From: Gamarada debralockiae
Taxonomy: Eukaryota; Ascomycota; Leotiomycetes; Helotiales; Hyphodiscaceae
Length of the DNA stretch: 17,243 nt
Direction: 5' to 3'
Assembly (NCBI GenBank): GCA_002803225.1
Contig: NXFV01000047.1
Coordinates: 1 to 17,243, forward strand
Below are positions 1 to 7,060 of the stretch, one piece after another. The notes under the pieces were generated by a model. It saw only the letters and a program-made list of their open reading frames with translations, was not told where the DNA came from and made no database searches. Position 1 is the stretch's first letter. The number at the start of each line of letters is the position of its first letter. The position numbers were made by a program, and so were the translations under genes.

Positions 1-62
1 TTCAGAGGCGTCATGGTCACATTCTTCAGAGGCGTCATGGTCACATTCTTCAGAGGCGTCAT
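1..62. repeat. 24-bp tandem repeat at window edge, about 2.5 copies
   Basis: The unit beginning TTCAGAGGCGTCATGG repeats perfectly at 1-24 and 25-48, with a partial third copy at 49-62. The left end may continue outside the window. Because 24 is divisible by 3, the repeat stays open in several frames. One minus-strand frame reads as an acidic octapeptide repeat (ECDHDASE), and one plus-strand frame as FRGVMVTF. It lies just downstream of the stop codon of the minus-strand peptidase gene. It could be a coding repeat of an unseen neighbour or exon, or a plain minisatellite. Confidence 0.9.
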
Positions 63-120
63 CAGCGTCAAAGACTCTAGTTCTTCCTACCAGCTAAAAT
101 GCCTTCTGGTCTCACGCATG

Positions 121-1403
121 TCAATCGCCATCCACTGCGCTTGCCACCGCGGCTTGCTCGTACTGTACAAAGACCATCCTTCCACTCTCAACTCCTTGCA
201 CCCAGTTTGCCACGGGGAAGAGCGCAGCCCCTCGGAGCCCGTCATGTTCCCAGACATTCGTTCCCATCATGACCCGCATATGAAAGTGCGCTCCACCACC
301 TGCTCCCGTTTGGTAGACTGCCAGAAATGGCCGGTACATCACCTCCATCATGCCTCCCCGAGCCATGTAACGTATCGTGATGCCCTTGAATGCTCCATTG
401 TCCGCCGCCTCTCGCACCGGCTTATGCTCGCACCTCACTACCAATGATGGTGGAAGGCGATCCAGGATGATCCATTGCTTCCTCCGTCCCCCAACACAAT
501 CTTCTCCTCTCGAGCATGGCTCCGTCCTTGTCGTCTTTCTGATTCCAAACACGCGACAGATATCCGCTTCAAACCCCGTATTTGGTCGAACGGTATCCAC
601 TCCCAAATGACGCCTGACCTCGCCCCCACCTAAGTATTCCCAGATCCCATCGCAGCAGAGGTAGGCGGAGACACGAGTGTAGTGGAATTGAGGTGCGCCA
701 GAATAGAACAGTTCCACCAGATCCATAACCCCCGAGGGGCTTCCTGCCGCGAGTTTCCCCCATTTTGATGGATCGTGCTTTGCCAAAGCTCCAACAATCA
801 GATCTCGATTCTGATCCCGCTGCTCGTCATCGAGATTGGCCCAATCCTTTCGCAGGATGTGTCTCGCCAGACGTGCGGGGACACTGAGGTTCTGCAGCGT
901 CTGGAGCGGAACCTGATCGCACACTTTCCTGCCCACGTTTGACGCAACGACACACTGAAATGCTGCGTTGAATGGACAGCAATTGTTCTCCCAATTTGTT
1001 CCCATGTATAGTCTTTCTCGCTCCTCCTCATCACTTAGTCGATGAGTGCCGTCGACGCTGTTGTCTCCCGGCGTCCATTTCCACAACACGGATGTCGTGT
1101 GCTCCGCTGAAATTGCGATAATTCGTTCGGTTGGATCTCCACTGCAGCGATGCTTGCTAGCAGCATCTCCCATCGCCGCAATACTCGTTCTCGATATGCC
1201 CGTGAGTGCGATAAAGTCTTCAAGCCATCCTCCTTGTGTGAAATCGAGTTGAGATACCTTTCCCTGCTGACTTGCTTCTGTTAGATGGGCTCAATTCAAA
1301 CGTGAACGACATACTGATTGGGATACACATGATACCAAAGTAGGATCCCAAGTTCTTCTCTTGATCGAAGGCGCTGCGTTTTCATATCGCCGGTGGAATT
1401 CAT
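121..1403 (-). CDS. Ubiquitin-specific-protease-like cysteine peptidase (two exons)
   Basis: Proposed exons are 1403-1315 and 1270-121, giving about 412 residues. The main exon is open far upstream of its first ATG (1173) and that extension reads like protein (QLDFTQGGWLEDFIALTG), so an upstream exon with a GTATGT donor at 1314 is likely. The acceptor is uncertain: AAG at 1271 keeps the frame, and CAG at 1267 would need a different donor. Residues about 126-131 (N-C-C-P-F-N, then AAFQC) match the USP Cys box NxCxxN, with C128 as the predicted nucleophile. LPPSLVVRCEHK near 302 matches the USP LPxxLxxxLKR strand. GGGAHFH (H358) followed by WEHDG (D373) matches the His box, and MVFVQYEQ near the end resembles the USP terminal strand. 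The family removes ubiquitin from proteins. Activity on ubiquitin, SUMO or another modifier is not shown. The divergent neighbour starts at 1815. Confidence 0.72.
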
Positions 1404-1425
1404 CACATTTGAATGCGGGGGCGTT

Positions 1426-1432
1426 TGTTTAT
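1426..1432 (-). promoter_or_regulatory. Forkhead-like RTAAACA upstream of the peptidase gene
   Basis: ATAAACA on the minus strand, 23 bp before the proposed start at 1403 and 21 bp from the palindrome at 1454. It has the same order of elements (palindrome, RTAAACA, ATG) as four other promoters in the window. The binding factor is inferred. Confidence 0.45.
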
Positions 1433-1453
1433 CTTTTTGATTTCGCGGCCGGC

Positions 1454-1481
1454 GACTTCAGCCTGAGATTAGGTTTAAGCT
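1454..1481. repeat. 28-bp intergenic palindrome, copy 1
   Basis: Reads GACTT-CAG-CCTGA-GA-TTAGG-TTT-AAGCT, against the consensus GACTT-N3-CCTAA-N2-TTAGG-N3-AAGTC. It is the copy nearer the minus-strand peptidase gene. Confidence 0.75.
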
Positions 1482-1564
1482 ACCACATATTTCGGCCTGC
1501 AAGCGCACGCCGATCCCTGAACACGCATACGATCATTATTGAGAACTGCCGTTTGCTGATTCTT

Positions 1565-1592
1565 GACTTCCACCTAATCTTAGGCTAAAGCG
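1565..1592. repeat. 28-bp intergenic palindrome, copy 2
   Basis: Reads GACTT-CCA-CCTAA-TC-TTAGG-CTA-AAGCG. It is the copy nearer the plus-strand gene at 1815, so the divergent spacer has one copy per gene. Confidence 0.85.
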
Positions 1593-1605
1593 AGTCTGTC
1601 TGTAG

Positions 1606-1626
1606 TTCATAGGATAAACCTATGAA
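1606..1626. repeat. Hairpin-forming inverted repeat
   Basis: Arms TTCATAGG and CCTATGAA separated by ATAAA, about 190 bp before the start of the gene at 1815. It has a different sequence from the 28-bp palindrome family. Function unknown. Confidence 0.6.
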
Positions 1627-1814
1627 TTCTATTGGCGTTTGCATTGTTCGGCATTTGCATCAGGCGGAAAATGTTGCCGTGACAGCATTCCGCGGGTAGC
1701 GAGGATTTCTGCGCGCTAGTGAAACTTTCTGTTTGCCTCAAAACGTCCCCGCAGAATTTCCCTCCCACTTAACCCCAACCCCACAACCATCAGCGAACCT
1801 CAGCAACAATCAAG

Positions 1815-3010
1815 ATGTCGAACCTTCCTCACCTCAAGAAAGTTATTCCCGAGGTAAAATTGGCTCGTTCTGCTGTCGTTTCTCAATTGCTGATATTTCG
1901 CAGATGGTCAATGCCATGCAAGAGGTTTATCGCATCGACGGCACTGGCGCGATCGTCATGAAGCACGCTGTTGAGAGTAAGTCCTCCGTCATTTTCCCAA
2001 TTCTCTTGCTGACTCTTCCAGCTATCTTCCCAGATATGGTCATGATCTCGCGATCCGAGCTTGACACCCTCACCCGACTCCCACTGGCCCCGACCACCAT
2101 GACCCTCCGCAGCGCTGGCGTCGCGTCTGCACACCCTTCCGGTAGGCTCGGCAAGTCGACCAAACCATCTGCAGCAATCTCAACCCCGTCTGGCAAGGCA
2201 GTTGCCGTCCAATCGATCTCCTCCGACGAACAAGAAGTTAAGGGTATTGAGCGGGAGACATATGGAGAGCAGGTTGAGGCAGAGGACCTAGAGGTTGAGG
2301 AGGAGGTCGAGGAATCTGGCAATGGCGAGGGAAGAGAGGATGACGTTGACGAAGAGGCTGCCAGTTCTCCCAAGAAGCGCCCTCACGAGAGCGACGACGA
2401 TTCCGACTTTGAGCAACTTGCCGCTTCATGGGCCAAGAAACCTCCTGTCGACCTTTTCGCCCACAACTTGTTGTCTCAGGTTTCTGCTGCCGCTTCTCGC
2501 CCCGATATCACCCCATCAAAGAGCCCGAAGATCGGCAAGCCCTCCGCTGCGAAGAAGCAGAAGCTTGCCATAGCAGAAGAGGATGATCCTTTTGCCCGCG
2601 CTGATGAGATCTCCAAGCCTCCAACCTTCGATCAATACGTCGCCTCCTTCACTGGCAAGAAGACCTCCGGCAAATCCGACACTACGAAGTCTGGCACACC
2701 CAAGGTTGGCGAGAACAAGGAAGGCAAGGGTGGAGCTGTGAAGGATGGAGCTGCGAAGGGTGGAGCTGTGAAGGATGGAGCTGCGAAGGGTGGAGCTGCG
2801 AAGGGTGGAGCTACGAAGGGCGGAGCCGTCAAAGCTGAAGCTGTCAAGGCTGGAGCTGTCAAGGCTGAGGCTGTCAGAGGAACGAAGGCCAGAAGTGTGA
2901 AGGATTCGGAGAAGAGCGGTCAGAACGTCTTTCTCGAAGACATGGCCAAGCCCATCACCACCCCCCGCAAGTCTACTTCCACTCCCAGGCCCCGAAAGTC
3001 CAAGAAGTAA
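1815..3010 (+). CDS. Small-family protein 1, with a long basic, Ala/Lys-repeat tail
   Basis: Exons 1815-1853, 1904-1976 and 2022-3010 give 366 residues. Introns are 50 nt (phase 0) and 45 nt (phase 1, donor GTAAGT, branch CTGAC). The ATG follows a clean CAAG context, and no other start fits the spliced frame. Exons 1 and 2 encode a short ordered core (IPEMVNAMQEVYRIDGTG and on to about residue 45). Its exon sizes and intron phases match the genes at 5533 and 6339, so I treat the three as paralogs. The rest looks disordered: an acidic stretch about 90-150, basic tracts KKRP (about 155) and AKKQK (about 215), an Ala/Gly/Lys repeat about 275-324, and a Lys/Arg/Pro C-terminus. The basic tracts suggest a nuclear, possibly DNA- or chromatin-binding protein. 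No known family is recognised. Confidence 0.85.
2727..2880 (+). repeat. In-frame minisatellite coding Ala/Gly/Lys repeats
   Basis: Tandem 15-bp and 30-bp units around GGTGGAGCTGTGAAG and GATGGAGCTGCGAAG encode GGAVK, DGAAK, GGAAK and then AEAVK pentads. All are multiples of 3, so the reading frame is kept. The composition resembles histone H1-type tails. Copy number is likely to vary between strains. Confidence 0.85.
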
Positions 3011-3206
3011 ACTCCCTCAATCACAAGCTGCCTTTGGCACGTTTTCGAGAGTAAGCAGTAGCATAGAAACCAAGTCTTTATCCTCTCTTGCATTTTACCT
3101 TGATTGTGATTGCCTTAGGGTTGGGAATCCCTTTTCTGTTGTGAATTTCGTGGACTTTTGTAAGGCCAAGTCACCGCACTATCCTGGTTTGCTGGCTGCA
3201 GATATT

Positions 3207-3234
3207 CACTTCAACTTAAGCTTAGGTGGAAACC
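3207..3234. repeat. 28-bp intergenic palindrome, copy 3
   Basis: Reads CACTT-CAA-CTTAA-GC-TTAGG-TGG-AAACC. It is a weaker match, about 200 bp after the stop codon at 3010, and shares the central AAGCTTAGG with the 13.7-kb array. Confidence 0.65.
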
Positions 3235-3260
3235 AATTTTCATCCAATTTCATTCCTTAC

Positions 3261-3326
3261 ATTAAAATCCTAGCTTTCCTACATTAGCCTAACATTAAAA
3301 TCCTAGCTTTCTTACATTAGCCTAAC
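3261..3326. repeat. 33-bp tandem duplication next to a palindrome
   Basis: Positions 3261-3293 and 3294-3326 are the same 33-bp unit with one C/T difference. Each unit ends in TTAGCCTAAC, the left half of the palindrome. Only the second unit runs into the right half (copy 4), so the first is a solo half-site. Confidence 0.9.
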
Positions 3327-3340
3327 ATTAGGTCAAACTC
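3313..3340. repeat. 28-bp intergenic palindrome, copy 4
   Basis: Reads TACAT-TAG-CCTAA-CA-TTAGG-TCA-AACTC. The inner half-sites are intact and the outer ones degenerate. It lies upstream of the gene at 3560. Confidence 0.75.
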
Positions 3341-3424
3341 AAAGTTCCCCGCTGTCGTATTTCCGCATTCCACCCAGGCCAAGAATATGTGACGTAGCCG
3401 ACTTTGGTCCTAGCGCGTCAAAAC

Positions 3425-3431
3425 GTAAACA
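3425..3431 (+). promoter_or_regulatory. Forkhead-like GTAAACA upstream of the gene at 3560
   Basis: GTAAACA lies 84 bp after palindrome copy 4 and 129 bp before the ATG. A TGACGT at 3390-3395 lies between them. The order of elements matches the other promoters. Confidence 0.5.
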
Positions 3432-3505
3432 ATGAGCCAAGCGCAGAAACCCTTAGCCTTCCTACAAACACAACATCAAACCACAAAACATTCCCACCGT
3501 ATCCT

Positions 3506-3554
3506 GTATGTCGAACTACCATTTCCTTTTTGGAATTCTACTAACATTTCGTAG
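3506..3554 (+). other. Probable 5'UTR intron
   Basis: It starts with the donor GTATGT and ends CTAACATTTCGTAG, with a branch-like CTAAC 10 nt before the acceptor. The 49-nt length fits the coding introns here. It ends five bases before the ATG at 3560. Transcript data would settle it. Confidence 0.6.
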
Positions 3555-3559
3555 TCAAG

Positions 3560-5195
3560 ATGTCCTCAACTTCGCCTGAAGGCAATTCTGCTCCCCTCCA
3601 GTTTGTGGTCCCTCCTGGAACCCCTCAGCTCTCCGTTTCTCACGATACCCCGGTGCACACCGCTACTCGAGACCTCGTCCAGCAGGTTGGTCTTCTCGTC
3701 ACTCGCACGTTTCTACACAGGCTAACAATTGCGTAGGGACTAAACGATATCATCCAACCCATCCTCGCGCGACCCCCCGAAGAACAAGGCCCCCTCTACA
3801 ACATGGTCACTGCATATATGATTCAAGTTCAGGAGGCGGTTGCTCAAGCCCAAGGCCTGAACCTCCGGACGCACTCCATCGACTTCGGCGCCTCCGCACC
3901 CCTCGATGCTCAGACGAAGTTGGATCTTCCGGATAACGATGACGGTTTTGCCACGGAGAGAGAGGAGGACATGAGCGAGGAGCATAGCTCTGATTCAGAC
4001 GTGTCATACGTTCCTGGAAACAAGAAAGCCACCAGAGCTGCTGCCAAGGCTACGGCTGCTGCAGGAGCCACCGCCGCTGCTGTGATTGCTGAAGCTGCGA
4101 CGAGCAAGACGAAGGCCGAGGTCAATAAGGACCAGGTTGCTTTGGATCCCATCACCACCACCCTCGTCAATTCGCATAGCCATGAAGCCATGTCCACTAT
4201 TCGTAACATGTTCTACGTCGAACTGTCGAAATCCAACATCTTCGCCAACCCGACTCATGCCCTCTCTTTCACCAATTACATCTTTGGCAATATGATTGAG
4301 CACGCCCGGTATCGAATGATGACCCTAATCAAAGAACATCATGGTGCACGCGAGACTGGCTTTTCTGCGGGCACTGCGGCTCGTGCCGAAGCCCTTTCGA
4401 AGGATGAGCGTCTCCCAGTTCAGTTCCGCACCGTTTTTGGTCACCTTGCCTTGGTCATTCGCACTGACGTCTCTACCCGTACCCACTTTGGAGCCGTTTG
4501 GAAGCACATTCGATTCTGCCAACTTCTCCGTTCTTACTCCGACCTTCTCGTGGCTGCCCGCGATGCCAAAGACCCTGCTGTTCTCAAGGAGCTTGGCCGT
4601 TCTACATCGTCTGGCAAAGGCTGGGCCACTCTCGCTACCCAGTACTTGATTGATTCTCTCGATCTTAGTGACAAGGAGGATTTACGCAAGTTCTCTAACA
4701 TGATGAACCAGGCCCGTGGCATTGGCATCATGACTGATGCTTTCTCCGCGGGCGTTCTCACCATTTTGCCCCCCGATGCTTACTGGCGGTCAGGATTCTC
4801 CCCCGTTCCACCCCTTTTTTGTATTGACGTTTGAATCTAGACTTGCCTCGACTGAGATTGGCATCCGAAAACTGCGCCAAATCATCCCGATCCTCCAACG
4901 CCACCTTCCTTTCCTTCGACCCATGTGCGAAATCGCTGAAGTCAAGGTCCTCCTTCCCCTACAAGTTGGTAATCCGATCAACATTCGCATCACTGGTAGT
5001 AAGCTTGGCAAGACTCTCGAAGCCTTCTTAAACCAGAAGAAAGGGACCAAGGAGAAGGATATCGTTAATTTGGAGGACGTTCCGACCACTCTAGAGATCG
5101 AGGGCAACGGCGGCGACAGTGATGGCAGTGATAATGGCTCGGGCGGTGATTTGGAGAATGGCAACACGGGTAGCGATGTTGAGATGACTGAGTAG
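3560..5195 (+). CDS. Large-family protein 1 (helical domain, paralog of the gene at 7061)
   Basis: Exons 3560-3685, 3737-4788 and 4841-5195 give 510 residues. The last intron (GTCAGG donor, CTAG acceptor) splits an Arg codon after ILPPDAYW. The gene at 7061 splits an Arg codon at the same place after LLLPPGTGN. An acidic Ser/Asp patch (about 120-130) and an Ala-rich stretch (about 135-160) precede a predicted mostly helical block at about 200-393. The last exon has LRPMCEIAEVKVLLPL, matching FRPVCEAAYHQLYLPM in the paralog. The tail is Gly/Asp/Asn-rich and acidic. Aligned landmarks (YLIDSLDL with YLTKTLEL, AARDAKD with LAKSKD) support homology. I recognise no published family, signal peptide or membrane segment. 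The role is unknown, but its place in the cluster and its duplication suggest it is a core part of the system. Confidence 0.87.
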
Positions 5196-5339
5196 GGACT
5201 TCTTTCCCTATTTCCTTTTTATCATGCATTCTTCCGGCGAATGGAGCTAGATACCCGGCCGCCCTAATGCGTGCCAATGAGAGAATACCCTTAAACTTTC
5301 ACTTTGCAATTGTGTTGAGGTCGCATGCCCCTGCTGTCA

Positions 5340-5367
5340 GCCTTTAGCCTAACCTTAGGCCAAAGTC
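5340..5367. repeat. 28-bp intergenic palindrome, copy 5
   Basis: Reads GCCTT-TAG-CCTAA-CC-TTAGG-CCA-AAGTC, one of the best copies. It lies about 165 bp before the start at 5533. Confidence 0.88.
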
Positions 5368-5471
5368 CATTAAATTTTATAAAATTCAAACCAAGTAAAA
5401 TACAGTGATATCTCCTCTCATTTGGTGAGGTGATGTTAAGTCGTACCGCGCCATACCCTATTTGACGTGAG

Positions 5472-5478
5472 GTAAACA
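5472..5478 (+). promoter_or_regulatory. Forkhead-like GTAAACA upstream of the gene at 5533
   Basis: GTAAACA 54 bp before the ATG and 104 bp after palindrome copy 5, with TGACGT at 5463-5468 just before it. Confidence 0.5.
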
Positions 5479-5532
5479 ATTCTTTTTCCGCCTCAACTTT
5501 GGAAACCCCACTTCAGCTGCACGACGCCCACC

Positions 5533-6143
5533 ATGGCTCCTAATTACACTATGGACGATCCCGTGGTATATCATCATCTCTCTCTAGTTCTATTTACATC
5601 CGCTAACTCTCTCAGCTGCAACCATTCATTCGCGCCGCGGAAGACCTGCTTGCCCACGACCCCTCCGGTTCGGCCTGCTTTGCTGTCCTCTACACCCGTG
5701 AGCTACCCTTCGCCGTCCTTTTCACTGCCAACCTGTTTGCTAATCCTTCTTCTACAGTGGTGTTTGCTCCTTATGGCGGCTCCCTCAACCCCAACCTCCC
5801 TCGAGCTCCTTCCAGCGAAAAGACATACCCTCGTTTTGTGATCGAGGAAGACAAGGCCGCGAAACCATCTCCCCAGAAGACTCCTACCATTGAGATATCT
5901 TCAGATGACGAGGACGAAGCTATTGATACCCCGACAAAATCCAAAGCCCCTCAATCCGCCGACCTTCCCTCCCCGAATACCAAGAAGCATCATCTCTCTG
6001 CGCCCCCTTCTGGAGGATCCTCCGCGAAGAAGGTCAAGTTCTCGTCACCGCCAGGCGCCCCGCAGAGGCACCTCGATCCACTTCAGGCAAACACTCAGAG
6101 TGACGAGCGACATGAGTTGTTTATGGACTCGGACGATTCTTAG
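5533..6143 (+). CDS. Small-family protein 2, with a probable SUMO-interacting motif
   Basis: Exons 5533-5565, 5616-5697 and 5758-6143 give 166 residues. The ATG sits in a strong CCACCATGG context. Intron 1 (50 nt, phase 0) and intron 2 (60 nt, phase 1) fall where they do in the genes at 1815 and 6339. The ordered core is short: LQPFIRAAEDLLAHDPSG and on through VFAPYGG, about residues 12-46. DPSG is shared with the gene at 6339. Residues 83-92 read IEISSDDEDE, a textbook SUMO-interacting motif (hydrophobic I-x-I followed by acidic and phosphorylatable Ser). A basic AKKVK follows further on and may be a nuclear signal. The tail is otherwise Ser/Pro-rich and disordered. A link to the peptidase gene through ubiquitin or SUMO is inference. 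Confidence 0.83.
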
Positions 6144-6275
6144 GTCTGTCTTTTCACATTGGAGTTTGGAAATAAGGTGTATACAGGAGTTTCTAGAAGA
6201 TACCCAAAAAAAAGCTGCCATCAGAAGCTTTGGATTTTGAATTGGGTTTTCGTCTAGTGCTAGTCCCCGCTCTAG

Positions 6276-6280
6276 CCAAT
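6276..6280 (+). promoter_or_regulatory. CCAAT box before the gene at 6339
   Basis: AGCCAATCG lies 59 bp before the ATG. The 195-bp spacer (6144-6338) has neither the 28-bp palindrome nor RTAAACA, so this promoter differs from its neighbours. The gene might instead depend on read-through from 5533. Confidence 0.4.
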
Positions 6281-6338
6281 CGCCCCTACCGTCTCTAACA
6301 TTCTGCAACTCACGACGTCGTTTTACAATTCAATCAAC

Positions 6339-6837
6339 ATGACGCCCCCAATTGATAACGCATTGACAGCCAAGGTCAGATTTTCTTCGTAGTCTTGCTT
6401 TCCTGCTGACTTCCGCAGCTTGTTCGCACAATGCAGACGTGCCACGCGCTTGATCCCTCTGGGCTTACACTCTGGGCTTGTGTTTTTAAAGGTAGATGGT
6501 CTACCTTTGAAGCGCTGTAATTTGGCTGACGCAGATTCTTCCAGTTTGCTGGGACGCAGATCTCTCCGTCCGAGCTTCCGCAGCTGTCGAGACCGACGAA
6601 CTATCTTCACCCGAGCTTCCTCACGACCTCTCCCGGCCGCTACCCTCTGGAATCGAGGATCTCATCGAGCTTCTCGTTACCCAGCCTCTACCAGACCGTC
6701 CAGCGCCATCGGCTTCCTCGACGCGTCGCTTTCACGATCCTCAGCTGCAAGCTACACAAACCCCCCGTCGCTCGGGTCGTCTGGGAGGTCGTCTGGGAGA
6801 TACGCCTGCGAAGGACATACATGAAGGCGTGGCATAA
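6339..6837 (+). CDS. Small-family protein 3 (shortest paralog)
   Basis: This gene is easy to miss because it is split and its longest unspliced frames are wrong. Exons 6339-6374, 6419-6491 and 6545-6837 give 133 residues. Intron 1 is 44 nt (phase 0, branch CTGAC, acceptor GCAG). Intron 2 is 53 nt (phase 1, donor GTAGAT, acceptor CCAG). Using the nearer GCAG acceptor at 6534 would not give the long open frame. Exon 2 is 73 nt, identical in length to exon 2 of the gene at 1815. The core is LVRTMQTCHALDPSG then LTLWACVFKVCWDADLS. HALDPSG matches LAHDPSG in the gene at 5533. The tail has ELSSPELP, a possible helix IEDLIELLV, then an Arg/Gly-rich end (RRSGRLGGRLGD). No known family. It starts only 195 bp after the previous stop. 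Confidence 0.78.
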
Positions 6838-6909
6838 GTTTTACACGCAATTATGGAAGAGCAGGGACGACGAGACCCTACTCCAGCTGTACTTAAATTC
6901 CAAAATCAA

Positions 6910-6937
6910 GACTTGTACCTAAGATTAGGCTAAAGTC
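6910..6937. repeat. 28-bp intergenic palindrome, copy 6 (best match)
   Basis: Reads GACTT-GTA-CCTAA-GA-TTAGG-CTA-AAGTC. All four 5-bp half-site blocks match the consensus. It lies 123 bp before the start at 7061. Confidence 0.92.
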
Positions 6938-6991
6938 CGTCGTGATTATCCGTCAGGTGACTGCTCGCCTCGTAGCGCCCCACCAGAAAAG

Positions 6992-6998
6992 GTAAACA
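6992..6998 (+). promoter_or_regulatory. Forkhead-like GTAAACA upstream of the gene at 7061
   Basis: GTAAACA 54 bp after palindrome copy 6 and 62 bp before the ATG. Confidence 0.5.
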
Positions 6999-7060
6999 AA
7001 AGCGTGCCTTCCATGCACAGGCATCCCACTTATCCATAGCCCGTTATATTTTTATCCACC

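Larger units (their letters stand above)
1404..1814. other. Divergent promoter spacer
   Basis: This 411-bp spacer separates the minus-strand peptidase from the plus-strand gene at 1815. It holds two copies of the 28-bp palindrome (1454-1481 and 1565-1592), one nearer each gene. It also has an RTAAACA on the minus strand close to the peptidase start, and a separate hairpin with 8-bp arms at 1606-1613 and 1619-1626. I see no supported coding sequence in it. Confidence 0.75.
3011..3559. other. Intergenic region between the genes at 1815 and 3560
   Basis: The 549 bp hold two palindrome copies (3207-3234 and 3313-3340), a 33-bp tandem duplication (3261-3326), a TGACGT (3390-3395), a GTAAACA (3425-3431) and a probable 5'UTR intron (3506-3554). 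No coding sequence is supported. Confidence 0.75.
5196..5532. other. Intergenic region between the genes at 3560 and 5533
   Basis: These 337 bp hold one strong palindrome (5340-5367), an AT-rich patch about 5368-5405, a TGACGT (5463-5468) and a GTAAACA (5472-5478). No coding sequence is supported. Confidence 0.75.

Noticed and set aside
1733..1814. Start of the gene at 1815 further upstream
   Set aside because: The unspliced frame from 1733 begins at TTG and runs through both introns. The ATG at 1815 with two short introns matches the paralogs.
2632..2862. Minus-strand Ala/Pro/Phe-rich ORF opposite the Ala/Lys repeat
   Set aside because: It is a mirror of the in-frame minisatellite on the plus strand and lies inside the exon of the gene at 1815.
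6420..6824. A 134-residue plus-strand ORF in the 6.4-6.8 kb region
   Set aside because: It starts with TTG and reads an Arg/Ser-rich shadow frame. The spliced model 6339-6837 gives a better protein with the same gene structure as its paralogs.
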